Of a DNA stretch of 64,000 nt, positions 36,881-45,315 are shown in pieces. This DNA is from Magnetococcales bacterium (GTDB lineage: Bacteria; Pseudomonadota; Magnetococcia; Magnetococcales; Magnetaquicoccaceae). Position 1 is the stretch's first letter, and every line of letters starts with the position of its first letter. A model generated the notes under the pieces. The model was not told the DNA's origin. It was given only the letters and a program-made list of their open reading frames with translations, and searched no databases. Location: contig JADGBT010000018.1 in the NCBI GenBank assembly GCA_015231375.1, forward strand, positions 1 through 64,000. The letters are read 5' to 3'. A program made the translations under genes and the position numbers.

Positions 36881-38653
36881 TCATGCACCCAAAGGTTCCA
36901 CGGCGATCATCCTGGCGGAAAAAGTTTTGATCAATCGCTGAACATCCAACCGCGCTCCCATCTCCTGCTCCAGTCGCAGCCGGAACTCCCGTTCCGCCCG
37001 TTCCGCCCGTTCCTGAAGGGTCTCGGGCCGGGAAGCCGCAGAAGGCGGCTCGACCACCACCCGGATGTCGGACTGGCCCAACTCCCGCAACATCCCTTCC
37101 AGCGACTCCCGCATCCGTTCCGGCGTGCCGAAACAGGCATCCACCACACGCAACCGCAAACAGACCTCTCCCCCGTCGGCGGGAACCCCGAAAAACAGAC
37201 AGGCCAACTGCCCCCGCATTCTGCGGGCCACCTCCGGGAAACGCTCGGTGGCGGAGGATAACAGGCGCTCCCAGGAAGTCAATGTCTCGGCATCCACCAC
37301 CATGGGCTCGGGTCGCGGGTCCGCCGTTTTCCCAGGCAATCCGGCCATCTCCCGGCCTTCCGAACGGCGCGTGACGAGAATCGTCCCAGGTGGTTGAACC
37401 ACCCCCTCCACCCCCTCGGCTTGCGCCAAGACCGTCGGCGGACGTTCCAGCGGCCGCGTGGACACAGAAGGTCCAATCCCCGCGCCACAAACACCCACAC
37501 CTCCCGCCATGCCTCCCGCTCCCGCCGCACTCCCGGACACGCTCAACGCCCCCGGAGTGCCGGATCCCGACCCCAGACTGGCGATCAGTTGATCCAGATC
37601 GGGAATCGGCTTCAGATAGGCGGCCCGCAACAACACCATTTCCAAAGCCTGGGCGGGTTGATCGGCCACCTTGATCTCCCCTTCCCCTTTCAGAAAAGTC
37701 TGATAGACCATCTGCAACTGTTCCAGAGTCGGTCCGCCGGACAGCGGCGGATGGGCCGTCACCCGATCGCGGGTACGCCGATGCACCAGATCCAACAGAT
37801 CCCGCATCAAGGCGACCGGCTCCACCCCTCCGGCGTGAAACCGCTCGGCGGCCTCCAGCACCTCGGGTCCGCGCCCGGCCAGGACATGCTCTCCCAGACG
37901 CTCCACCGCCTCCAGATCGGTCAACCCCAACAGGGTTTGCACCGCCTCCAGACGCACTTCACCATTGCCATGGGCAATGACCTGATCCAGCAACGACAAC
38001 CCATCCCGCACCGATCCATCCGCAGCCCGCACCACCGCCTCCAAAGCGGCGGCCTCCCAGGGGATCCCCTCTTTCCGCATGATGGCTTCCAGATGCCCGA
38101 TCAAGGGAGCGGCCGTGACCCGTTTCAAATCGTGACGCTGACAACGACTCAAAATGGTGGCTGGAATCTTGCGCGGTTCGGTGGTGGCGAAAATGAATTT
38201 GACGTGAGGGGGAGGTTCTTCCAGGGTCTTCAACAAGGCGTTGAAAGACTGGGTGGACAACATGTGAATCTCGTCGAGAATGAAAACCTTGTAAGGCGAA
38301 GAGGAAGGCGCGTAGGGAGCGAGTTCCAACAATTCCCGCATCTGTTCGACCTTGGTGCGCGATGCGGCGTCGATCTCCATGACATCGGGATGAGAACCGG
38401 CGATCACCTCCTGACAAGAGGCGCAGATTCCGCAAGGTTCCGGGGTCTGGGTATCGCGACAGTTGAGACGCATGGCCAGAATCCGGGCCAAGGTGGTCTT
38501 GCCCACCCCACGAGTGCCGGAAAAAAGAAAAGCATGCGGGACTCTTCCCGTGGAGATGGCGTTTCTTAAAGCCCGCACCACATGTTGCTGACCGACCAGG
38601 GCATCAAAATTCCTCGGCCGCCAGCGACGGGCCAGAACAACATAAGAGGACAT
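36881..38653 (-). CDS. dnaX: DNA polymerase III subunit gamma/tau
   Basis: A 590-residue clamp-loader ATPase. Walker A (GTRGVGKTT), four zinc cysteines (about 62-77, C-x8-C-x2-C-x2-C), Walker B (FILDEIHML) and sensor 1 (FATTEPRKIPATILSRCQ) are all present. The tau-like C-terminal half (about 370-590) is Gly- and Pro-rich, then helical. I saw no obvious A-rich frameshift signal for a gamma product. It lies immediately downstream of the SRP RNA gene. Confidence 0.97.
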   Translation of the reverse strand: MSSYVVLARRWRPRNFDALVGQQHVVRALRNAISTGRVPHAFLFSGTRGVGKTTLARILAMRLNCRDTQTPEPCGICASCQEVIAGSHPDVMEIDAASRTKVEQMRELLELAPYAPSSSPYKVFILDEIHMLSTQSFNALLKTLEEPPPHVKFIFATTEPRKIPATILSRCQRHDLKRVTAAPLIGHLEAIMRKEGIPWEAAALEAVVRAADGSVRDGLSLLDQVIAHGNGEVRLEAVQTLLGLTDLEAVERLGEHVLAGRGPEVLEAAERFHAGGVEPVALMRDLLDLVHRRTRDRVTAHPPLSGGPTLEQLQMVYQTFLKGEGEIKVADQPAQALEMVLLRAAYLKPIPDLDQLIASLGSGSGTPGALSVSGSAAGAGGMAGGVGVCGAGIGPSVSTRPLERPPTVLAQAEGVEGVVQPPGTILVTRRSEGREMAGLPGKTADPRPEPMVVDAETLTSWERLLSSATERFPEVARRMRGQLACLFFGVPADGGEVCLRLRVVDACFGTPERMRESLEGMLRELGQSDIRVVVEPPSAASRPETLQERAERAEREFRLRLEQEMGARLDVQRLIKTFSARMIAVEPLGA

Positions 38654-38673
38654 GAGGAGTACCCGAAAATTAA

Positions 38674-38791
38674 GGGCGGCTCCGGTCAGGTGGTATACGG
38701 CACACAAAAGGTCCCGCTGCCGCTGCTACCTTCCGGTCCTGACGGGGTTCACGGGTTTTTGTTGCGCATGACCTGACCATCAACGCCGCCC
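38674..38791 (-). ncRNA. ffs: Signal recognition particle RNA (4.5S type)
   Basis: A 118-base RNA whose ends pair (GGGCGGC at the 5' end with GCCGCCC at the 3' end). It contains the SRP core GTCAGGACCGGAAGGTAGCAG (given here as GTCAGGACCGGAAGG then TAGCAG), which forms the asymmetric loop and GGAA tetraloop that bind Ffh. Small size and lack of an Alu domain match Gram-negative 4.5S RNA. It stands between tRNA-Ser(GGA) and dnaX. Confidence 0.95.
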
Positions 38792-38850
38792 ACTGGTCCA
38801 AAAGCAAGGAAGGGTGAACTTCCAGAGGATAGACAATGGGTTGGGATAAA

Positions 38851-38940
38851 TGGCGGAGAGAGAGGGATTCGAACCCTCGGTACTGATTAGAGTACACACG
38901 CTTTCCAGGCGTGCACCTTCAACCGCTCGGTCATCTCTCC
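38851..38940 (-). tRNA. tRNA-Ser (anticodon GGA)
   Basis: A 90-base class II tRNA with encoded CCA. The acceptor stem GGAGAGA pairs with TCTCTCC, the anticodon loop reads CTGGAAA, there is a long variable arm, and the T-loop is GGTTCGAATCC. It reads UCC and UCU. Confidence 0.97.
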
Positions 38941-39023
38941 GCGAATCCAGAAAACCACCGCGGATGGTTTTTCCGAAGAGTATGGACTTCTCAAAGAGCG
39001 CCTCATCATCGGAATCAGGAGAT

Positions 39024-39485
39024 TTAAACAGACTTTCCAGCAGAACACAAGTCCGCGCGTCTCTCGGAGAAAAAAAATCGCAACAAACCCGCCGAAACCG
39101 CCTGATATTCCGGATCCTGGACACACACAGGATCCTCCCGGCCCTCGGCAGACCCCTCCCGACGCGCCAGAAAGCGGATCCGGTCCACTCTGGCCAGGAT
39201 CGCGGCCTCGCGGCACATGGGACACGGTTCCAGGGATACGGCCATGCGGGTCGAGGGGAGACGGTAATTGTCGAGATGCCGACACACCTGCCGCATCACC
39301 CGCATTTCGGCGTGCCCCACGGGATCAGCGCTGCTCACGCAACGATTGCCGCACACCCCGAGAACGCGACCCAGGTCATCGGTCAGCACCGCTCCCACCG
39401 GCACCTCATCGCGGGCCCCCGCCTCGGCGGCGCCGATCAGGGCCAACAGGGCCGACGATCCCTCGGCCGACAACCACAGACTCAT
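39024..39485 (-). CDS. tadA: tRNA-specific adenosine deaminase TadA-like
   Basis: A 153-residue zinc deaminase. The catalytic motifs are HAE (GHAEMRVM, with Glu as proton shuttle) and PCPMC (EPCPMCREA, zinc cysteines). TadA converts A34 to inosine in tRNA-Arg(ACG); a related nucleoside deaminase is an alternative. The C-terminal part after about residue 110 is less conserved than in E. coli TadA. The start overlaps the upstream stop by four bases (ATGA), so it is coupled to the DUF2155-like gene. Confidence 0.85.
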   Translation of the reverse strand: MSLWLSAEGSSALLALIGAAEAGARDEVPVGAVLTDDLGRVLGVCGNRCVSSADPVGHAEMRVMRQVCRHLDNYRLPSTRMAVSLEPCPMCREAAILARVDRIRFLARREGSAEGREDPVCVQDPEYQAVSAGLLRFFFSERRADLCSAGKSV

Positions 39486-40048
39486 CGTTTGTCGGCGGGA
39501 GCGTCGGAGGCGACCCCCAGGAAGGTCAAATCAAAACGAGGATGATCCCAGGCGGTCTGGGCCGAATCCCGCGCGAACAGCCACCCTTCGTAGAAGGATT
39601 TCTGATCCGAGTTTTTCAGTTCCACCCACACCGCCGGATTGACATGCCCCTCGGGTCCGTGTACCGCCTCACCATCCCGGATCACCAGATCGGGCGCGTA
39701 GGCCCGAGGCAGGATCCAGCCTCCCCAGGGCGTGGCGTGCAACTCACCCACGGCGATGACCAGTTGATCGATGCGCATGGTACGCTTGTCCATCAAGCGG
39801 AAACGCATGGACAGACCGGTGGTGGCCCGTGCCATGGCCTCGTCGGGACGGGCGCGCAACTGGTGAACATGAGGAGCCAAAGGCAGACGCGGGGTTTTGT
39901 TGGTATCTTTGGTGTCCACGGAGACAAATCTGGATTGGGTCAACGGTTCGGGCAGACTCCTGACATACCCCACCACACCACCAATCCCGATCATCACCAG
40001 AAGCCAGGGCCAGATTCGGAAGGACTGTTTGGATGTATTCATCACCAT
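39482..40048 (-). CDS. DUF2155-like membrane-anchored protein
   Basis: A 188-residue protein with one N-terminal membrane segment (about 11-29, WPWLLVMIGIGGVVGYV), then a periplasmic domain. The region from about 80 (MRFRLMDKRT, FYEGWLFARDSAQTAWDHPRFD) matches the pattern of DUF2155, a family of alphaproteobacterial envelope proteins of unknown role. The start may be ATG at 40048 or 40042. It is coupled to tadA. Confidence 0.72.
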   Translation of the reverse strand: MVMNTSKQSFRIWPWLLVMIGIGGVVGYVRSLPEPLTQSRFVSVDTKDTNKTPRLPLAPHVHQLRARPDEAMARATTGLSMRFRLMDKRTMRIDQLVIAVGELHATPWGGWILPRAYAPDLVIRDGEAVHGPEGHVNPAVWVELKNSDQKSFYEGWLFARDSAQTAWDHPRFDLTFLGVASDAPADKR

Positions 40049-40066
40049 GTTTCCCGGAAGGCTCGA

Positions 40067-40423
40067 TCAGACCGGAGGATGAAGCGCGTCGTTCTTGAGC
40101 AGCAACCGTTCAACCCGCTCGCCCGCGACCACATGTCGATCCAGGATTTCATCCACGTCCTCAGCCGTGCGATAGTGATACCATACCCCTTGCGGATAGA
40201 TCACCATCACCGGACCCAGTTCACAGCGGTCCAGACAACCGGACTGGTTGATGCGCACCTGACCAAGATTCGGTATCGTCTTGGCGCGCCCTTTCAGGTA
40301 GGCGTGCCACTCCACCGCGCCCCTGCGGGCGCAATCCCCGCGAGGATGAGCCGGATCCCGGGAATTGACACAACAGAAGACATGAATATCATAGAAGGCT
40401 TTTTCCGAAGGGGTCGGATCCAT
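40067..40423 (-). CDS. Thioredoxin-like [2Fe-2S] ferredoxin
   Basis: A 118-residue protein. Four cysteines are arranged as in thioredoxin-fold ferredoxins: C in VFCCVNSRD, C in GDCARRGA, then GCLDRCELGP. The MVIYPQGVWYH strand matches the family. It likely carries electrons in the cytoplasm. I chose the ATG at 40423, which has AGGAG six bases upstream; an ATG two codons earlier exists. Confidence 0.88.
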   Translation of the reverse strand: MDPTPSEKAFYDIHVFCCVNSRDPAHPRGDCARRGAVEWHAYLKGRAKTIPNLGQVRINQSGCLDRCELGPVMVIYPQGVWYHYRTAEDVDEILDRHVVAGERVERLLLKNDALHPPV

Positions 40424-40568
40424 TCCCATCTCCTTTGACCAGCACCATCACCAAGAAAGCGGCGTTGGCCTGCCTTGGCTGTACGCTTTCATCGGACAGG
40501 TTGCCTTGAAAGGATTGTCATCTATGCAAAGGAGGCAACCGGCAGGAAAAACGATCGGCAAGAACAAA

Positions 40569-40659
40569 TGGCGGAGAGAGAGGGATTCGAACCCTCGATA
40601 CCCTTTCGAGTATAACACCTTAGCAGGGTGCCGCCTTCAGCCGGCTCGGCCATCTCTCC
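40569..40659 (-). tRNA. tRNA-Ser (anticodon GCT)
   Basis: A 91-base class II tRNA with encoded CCA. The acceptor GGAGAGA pairs with TCTCTCC, the anticodon loop is CTGCTAA and a long variable arm is present. It reads AGC and AGU. Its 3' 30 bases are identical to those of tRNA-Ser(GGA) 1.7 kb away. Confidence 0.97.
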
Positions 40660-40675
40660 TTGGGGTCGACACACA

Positions 40676-40704
40676 GTTTGACCCGAAATCCCCCGCCTTG
40701 TCAA
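40676..40704 (-). promoter_or_regulatory. Candidate promoter of tRNA-Ser(GCT)
   Basis: On the minus strand TTGACA (40699-40704), a 17-base spacer, then TCAAAC (40676-40681). The -35 is perfect and the -10 weak. The tRNA begins 17 bases downstream. Confidence 0.5.
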
Positions 40705-40748
40705 CCTTCCTTGAAAAAACTCTCTCGCAAAAAAAACGATCCCACCCC

Positions 40749-40777
40749 TTGACCCTCATCCTCAGACCGTGTATAAA
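40749..40777 (+). promoter_or_regulatory. Promoter of tRNA-Ile
   Basis: TTGACC (40749-40754), a 17-base spacer, then TATAAA (40772-40777), ending 19 bases before the tRNA. Both hexamers match sigma-70 at five of six positions. Confidence 0.78.
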
Positions 40778-40796
40778 TGGCCCTGTTACACAGCAA

Positions 40797-40873
<77 letters not shown>

Positions 40874-40906
40874 TTTTATTAAAAAGATAAAGTTTTCATC
40901 ATCAAG

Positions 40907-40930
40907 ACCGCCCTTCGAGGCGGTTTTTTT
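40907..40930 (+). terminator. Intrinsic terminator of tRNA-Ile
   Basis: A 6-bp stem ACCGCC/GGCGGT around the loop CTTCGA, followed by a run of T. It is a compact canonical terminator 34 bases after the tRNA. Confidence 0.88.
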
Positions 40931-41251
40931 GTGTCCAAAAGAGTCTTCCAGCAGGATCCAATCCTCATCTTCCATGATAGCAACCAGTCCCGGAAACCAC
41001 TCTCCATCCTCCCCCTGCCCGCCCGATTGGCACCGCACCGCCCGACCGCATGGGGAAAGAACCGTTGGATTTCGCTGGACATTGCTGCGGATTTCCACGA
41101 CACTCAAAGACAGCTTCGAGGTTCCGACGGTCGCCCTGGCCGGATTGTCCTGAATCGGGCCACAACGACTGGAAAAACCGCTTACCGATGCAGCAAGGAC
41201 CGCGACGCGCAGAAATGGAGACATGATGGTGTTCTTCCAACAAAGCTGCCC
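40931..41251. other. Gap between tRNA-Ile terminator and Rpn gene
   Basis: About 320 bases. Open frames exist on both strands (including one in frame with the Rpn gene), but the translations show no recognisable domain, so I treat it as non-coding. The only structure I see is the terminator at its left edge. Confidence 0.4.
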
Positions 41252-42316
41252 ATGACTGACATCATTCACCCGCACGACCGTTTCTTGAAGGCTTTGCTCT
41301 CCAATCCGGAATCAGCGGGAACTCTGCTGCGGGAACGGTTGCCAAAGGAAGTGGTGGAGGCCTTATCCAGCGATCCGCCGGAACTGGTGGAGGGGTCATT
41401 CGTCGATGAGGAGTTGCGCGCCCACCTGACGGACCGACTCTACCGAGTCAAGACGGCCACAGGCCGGACGGCTCTGCTGTATGTGCTGATCGAGCATAAA
41501 AGTTCCCCCGATACGCGCATCGGGTGGCAATTGCTGAAATACATGCTGGAGGCATTGAAACAATGGGAACGCGAACATCCAGAATGGGAACGCCTTCCGG
41601 CCATCATCCCCTTCGTGTTCTATCACGGCGAGACCACATGGCGCATCTCGGATGCGTTCCTGGGATTGGTGGATGCGGAAGCGGACTGGCATCCGTATTT
41701 GCTGGACTTCCGGTTCACGGTGCTGGATTTAGGCCGGATCGATGACCAGCAACTGTCCCGGCAACCCCGCCTGCGGGCATGGCTGTTGGCCGCGAAATAT
41801 GCGACTCGCGATGGCCAACAAATCGAGATAAAAGAGTTACTGGTCGAGGCACTGATCACCATTCCGGATGAGGATTTCAGGTTTCTCATGCGCTATGTGG
41901 TGGAGACCTACCGCAGTTACGATGAACCGACGGTGCGTGAGATCATTCGCAGGGTACGTCCCGAGGAGGAAGAAAACATGATGTCCATGTTCGCACAAGA
42001 CATGATCGCCAAAGGTGAACGGCGAGGAATGCAGATCGGTCGCCAGGAAGGCCGTCAGATAGGCCGCCAGGAAGGCCGCCAGGAAGGTCGTCAGGAAGGT
42101 CGTCAGGAAGGCGAAACCGCGCTGCTTTTGCGCCAACTGCAACGTCGTTTTGGTACCGTGCCAACCTGGGCTGTTGAAAAAATCACCCAGGCTGATCTGT
42201 CCTCTTTGGAGGAGTGGAGTCTTCGGGTCTTGGAGGCACGTTCCCTGGAGGATATGTTCTCAGACCAGTGGGCCGACCATGCTGATCCGACAGGTGGATC
42301 TTCCCAGATTTTCTGA
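41252..42316 (+). CDS. Rpn/YhgA-family PD-(D/E)XK nuclease (transposase_31 type)
   Basis: A 354-residue protein of the recombination-promoting nuclease family. The N-terminal start is typical (HPHDRFLKALLSNPE). The nuclease core has D61 (LTDRLYRVK) and E81-x-K83 (LIEHKSSPD), the PD-(D/E)XK catalytic set. The C-terminal tail holds six GRQE-type tetrapeptides from a 12-bp repeat, a feature often seen in this family. Rpn proteins are multi-copy, mobile-like genes that promote RecA-independent recombination. The start at 41252 is set by homology; the ribosome site is weak. No transposon ends are visible. Confidence 0.85.
   Translation: MTDIIHPHDRFLKALLSNPESAGTLLRERLPKEVVEALSSDPPELVEGSFVDEELRAHLTDRLYRVKTATGRTALLYVLIEHKSSPDTRIGWQLLKYMLEALKQWEREHPEWERLPAIIPFVFYHGETTWRISDAFLGLVDAEADWHPYLLDFRFTVLDLGRIDDQQLSRQPRLRAWLLAAKYATRDGQQIEIKELLVEALITIPDEDFRFLMRYVVETYRSYDEPTVREIIRRVRPEEEENMMSMFAQDMIAKGERRGMQIGRQEGRQIGRQEGRQEGRQEGRQEGETALLLRQLQRRFGTVPTWAVEKITQADLSSLEEWSLRVLEARSLEDMFSDQWADHADPTGGSSQIF
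42038..42109 (+). repeat. Six 12-bp tandem units inside the Rpn gene
   Basis: Units of GG(T/C)CG(C/T)CAGGAA at 42038, 42050, 42062, 42074, 42086 and 42098. Each encodes Gly-Arg-Gln-Glu except the second, which ends in Ile. Changes in copy number keep the reading frame. Confidence 0.9.
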
Positions 42317-42367
42317 TGAGGCAGCCCATTTCAGACTATCAATTCAACCTGGCTTATCCATCCACCA

Positions 42368-42754
42368 TCAGCCCGCCCCCTCCAGACAAGCACGGATCGT
42401 CTCCAGCAGACGTCGGGCATCCACCGGTTTGCCGATCCGATTGTTCCAGGCCTGGGCACACACGGCCTCCACCTCAAGCTCCTCCTCCCGACCCGTGACG
42501 AAGAGAATCGGAATGCTCCGGGTGTGTGGATTCTCTCGGATCGCCCGGCACACCTCCAGACCATCCATGTCCGGCAACCCAAGATCCAGCAACACCAGAT
42601 CCGGCCTGTTCAACGCCACCAACTCCAAAGCCTTGCGACCCGACGTGGCGACACAGACCTGATACGACCCCTTCAGGATCTGACCGAGCAGTTTCAAGTT
42701 GACGACCACATCATCCACCATCAGGATCAAGGGTCTGGAAGATGGCGGTATCAT
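42368..42754 (-). CDS. Single-domain CheY-like response regulator
   Basis: A 128-residue receiver with no output domain. It has the acidic pair D14-D15, the phospho-acceptor D57 (LVLLDLGLPDMDG), Thr in LFVTGRE and Lys in IGKPVDA. It probably acts by protein-protein contact. It begins nine bases after the degenerate RfbC gene, so it belongs to that operon. The cognate kinase is not evident nearby. Confidence 0.92.
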   Translation of the reverse strand: MIPPSSRPLILMVDDVVVNLKLLGQILKGSYQVCVATSGRKALELVALNRPDLVLLDLGLPDMDGLEVCRAIRENPHTRSIPILFVTGREEELEVEAVCAQAWNNRIGKPVDARRLLETIRACLEGAG

Positions 42755-42763
42755 CGGCAGGCA

Positions 42764-43306
42764 TCACACGCGTAAAGAAGACGAACGCTCCCGGCTCCGG
42801 CCGATGGTGGGGGACTCCGGATCCAAAAGCCCGGAGAGGCCGATTTCCGAAGCGTTCCAATCCAGCAGACGGTCGCGTTCGGGTTGATCCGGATGGGTGC
42901 TTTTGCCGATCCACTCGGCTTGCGGGCTGATCACCTGAAATCCGTGGGCAAACCCCGGCGGAATCCACAACTGCCGCTTGTTCTCCCCGGAGAGCCGTTC
43001 ACCCACCCATCGAACCCGCGTCGGATCCCCCCCGGCGCGTCCATCCACCGCCACCACGAACACCTCCCCCAGCGCGACCCGTATCAGCCAACTGCGGGCA
43101 GGGTCCGCCGCCAGGAACAATCCTCCCCGCCAGCCGCCGGGACCGCTGAAGGTGCGTTCCCAAACCCAATCCAACGTCAAACCGGTGGCCGCCGCGAAAT
43201 CCCGTCGATTGAAACTCTCGAAAAAGAAGCCCCGTTCGTCATCAAACACCTGCGGTTCGATCAACAGCACCTCCGGCAACCGGGTCCGGGTCACGGTAAT
43301 GGCCAT
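42764..43306 (-). CDS. Degenerate dTDP-4-dehydrorhamnose 3,5-epimerase (RmlC-like)
   Basis: A 180-residue cupin with clear RmlC resemblance (FDDERGFFFESFNRRDF, then WIPPGFAHGFQVIS). The active-site motif that normally reads RGLHYQ is RGGLFL at 60-65, so the catalytic His is replaced by Leu63. The normal WNDP loop reads WNASEI at 150-155. The conserved Tyr region is also altered. It is therefore probably not a standard epimerase; it may be an isomerase with different chemistry or a non-catalytic protein. It lies 12 bases after rfbA. Confidence 0.85.
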   Translation of the reverse strand: MAITVTRTRLPEVLLIEPQVFDDERGFFFESFNRRDFAAATGLTLDWVWERTFSGPGGWRGGLFLAADPARSWLIRVALGEVFVVAVDGRAGGDPTRVRWVGERLSGENKRQLWIPPGFAHGFQVISPQAEWIGKSTHPDQPERDRLLDWNASEIGLSGLLDPESPTIGRSRERSSSLRV

Positions 43307-43318
43307 GGCCGTCCGCCT

Positions 43319-44212
43319 TCAACGCAACAACGACAGCAGATACTGCCCATAACCATTCTTCACCAAAGGCGCGGCCAGACGGCTCACCTGCAACGCGTCG
43401 ATCCACCGGTTGCCGTAGGCGATCTCTTCGGGACAGGCCACCATCAGACCCTGACGCTTTTGCAGCGTGGCGATGAAACTGGCCGCCTCCAACAGACTGT
43501 CGTGGGTGCCGGTATCCAGCCAGGCGTAGCCCCGCCCCATGATCTCCACCGACAGATCCCCCCGCTCCAGATAGTGACGATTGACATCGGTGATTTCCAA
43601 CTCGCCACGGGCCGATGGCCGAATCCCGGCAGCGACCTCGCACACCTGCCCGTCATAGAAATACAGTCCGGTCACCGCGTAGTGGCTCTTCGGAACCGCC
43701 GGTTTCTCCTCGATGCTGATGGCCCGTCGTTGGGCATCGAACTCCACCACCCCGTAACGTTCCGGATCCTGCACCCGATACGCAAAAATCGTGGCCCCGA
43801 ACGGCCGCCGGTTGGCCTGACGCAGTTGCCGAACCAGATCATGGCCATAGAAAAGATTGTCCCCCAACACCAACGCACTGGGTTGGTCGCCGACAAACGA
43901 CCGACCGATCACAAAAGCCTGAGCCAGTCCATCCGGCGAGGGTTGCACCGCATACTGGATGTTCATCCCCCACTGCGCCCCATCGCCGAGCAGTTCGGCA
44001 AAACGGGGGGTGTCCGAAGGCGTGGAAATCACCAGCACCTCCCGGATGCCCGCCAGCATCAGGGTACTCAATGGATAATAGATCATGGGTTTGTCGTAAA
44101 CCGGCATCAATTGTTTTGAGACGGCCTGAGTGACCGGATACAGTCTTGTGCCCGACCCGCCAGCCAGAATGATCCCCTTGCGGGTCACGGTTCCCGATGA
44201 ATCGTTGCTCAT
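43319..44212 (-). CDS. rfbA: Glucose-1-phosphate thymidylyltransferase
   Basis: A 297-residue RmlA enzyme, the usual length. The nucleotide-binding signature [16 protein letters not shown] is at about 13-28. GDNLFYG, EEKP and the [12 protein letters not shown] region are intact. It makes dTDP-glucose from glucose 1-phosphate and dTTP, the first step toward dTDP-sugars of cell-surface polysaccharide. RmlB and RmlD genes are not in the window. GGAG stands ten bases before the ATG. Confidence 0.96.
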   Translation of the reverse strand: MSNDSSGTVTRKGIILAGGSGTRLYPVTQAVSKQLMPVYDKPMIYYPLSTLMLAGIREVLVISTPSDTPRFAELLGDGAQWGMNIQYAVQPSPDGLAQAFVIGRSFVGDQPSALVLGDNLFYGHDLVRQLRQANRRPFGATIFAYRVQDPERYGVVEFDAQRRAISIEEKPAVPKSHYAVTGLYFYDGQVCEVAAGIRPSARGELEITDVNRHYLERGDLSVEIMGRGYAWLDTGTHDSLLEAASFIATLQKRQGLMVACPEEIAYGNRWIDALQVSRLAAPLVKNGYGQYLLSLLR

Positions 44213-44463
44213 GACGGCAGCACTCCAGCCTCAAACGACGTGGATTCAGGGTCGTTGGATCGGTCCATCCGCCCCGATCCACGAACAATACGGTTTTATT
44301 GCAAAGACAGATCATGCGCATTATCAATGGATATTGTCTTTTGTCCACAAACAAAATATCCTTGTCCAATGAACCCTAGAAACGATCCAGGACTCCGCCC
44401 CAACGGACCCTTCATAAAAACCAGAAAAAAGTCCTTCCACCCATCAAGAACAGGAGACGCCGT

Positions 44464-45165
44464 ATGTGTGAAAACCATTGGAGCCGACGGGACATGCTGA
44501 CAGGCATGGCGGTTGGAGTCGGTGCGCTGGTCCTGCCCGGATTCGCGTTGGCCTCCGACGCCAAGGCCACACCCGGCATGAGTCCGGATCGGGCCTTGCA
44601 ACTGCTCAAGGATGGTCACGCCCGTTTCCTGGCCGGCAAACCGGAGCGTCCCAACCTGACGCCCCAACGAATCGCGGAGACCTTCTCCAAGGGACAATTT
44701 CCTTTTGTCACCATCATTTCCTGTTCGGACTCCCGCGTGCCTGTGGAGCACATCTTCGATCGGGGCATCGGGGATCTGTTCGTGATCCGGGTGGCGGGCA
44801 ATGTGGCCGACACCGATGAGATCGGCACCGCCGAATATGGCGCCGGACATCTGAACACCCCATTGATTCTGGTGCTCGGTCACACCAAATGCGGGGCCGT
44901 GACCGCCGTGGTGAAAGGCGACAAGGTGGGAGGCAGCATTCCCAAACTGGTGGACAACATCATTCCCGCCGCCGAACGGGCCAAGGCCAAAGGCCTTTCC
45001 GGTGACGATCTGGTCCTGGACGCCATCCGGGAAAACGTCAACCAGTCGATCCAGGATCTGTTGGCCAACAGCCAGGAACTGTCCCACCTGCGCCATGACG
45101 GCAAGGTCAAAATCGTCGGCGCGGTGTATCACATCGACAACGGCGCCCTGGAGTGGCTGTCGTAA
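44464..45165 (+). CDS. Beta-class carbonic anhydrase with Tat-like signal
   Basis: A 233-residue zinc enzyme interconverting CO2 and bicarbonate. Zinc ligands are C87, H140 and C143, with the catalytic dyad D89-R91 (CSDSR). The N-terminus carries SRRDML followed by a hydrophobic stretch and an ALA-SDA cleavage site (about residue 30), which fits a twin-arginine export signal. It should therefore work in the periplasm, trapping CO2 near the cell, useful for a CO2-fixing organism. AGGAG lies seven bases before the ATG. The rfbA gene is divergent. Confidence 0.93.
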   Translation: MCENHWSRRDMLTGMAVGVGALVLPGFALASDAKATPGMSPDRALQLLKDGHARFLAGKPERPNLTPQRIAETFSKGQFPFVTIISCSDSRVPVEHIFDRGIGDLFVIRVAGNVADTDEIGTAEYGAGHLNTPLILVLGHTKCGAVTAVVKGDKVGGSIPKLVDNIIPAAERAKAKGLSGDDLVLDAIRENVNQSIQDLLANSQELSHLRHDGKVKIVGAVYHIDNGALEWLS

Positions 45166-45190
45166 GCCTTGCGGATCCGCTCCCGGAAAC

Positions 45191-45230
45191 AAAAAGGGCC
45201 GCCTTCCCTGCCAACGCAAAGAAGGCGGCC
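45191..45230 (-). terminator. Intrinsic terminator (minus strand)
   Basis: A perfect 10-bp stem (GGCCGCCTTC / GAAGGCGGCC), followed on the minus strand by CTTTTTGTTT. It lies 86 bases after the stop of the unknown gene at 45316-46104 and may also stop transcription from the carbonic anhydrase gene on the plus strand. Confidence 0.75.
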
Positions 45231-45315
45231 ATCTTCAATCTTCTGTCCCCCGAATATATCCGCTCCCGGTCGGCTTCTGCCCGCAACCTCTGGCAGCAAC
45301 CGATCGACCACCCCA

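Noticed and set aside
38851-40659. A genomic island bounded by tRNA genes
   Set aside because: The interval holds ordinary housekeeping genes, has no integrase and no change in base composition that I can see.
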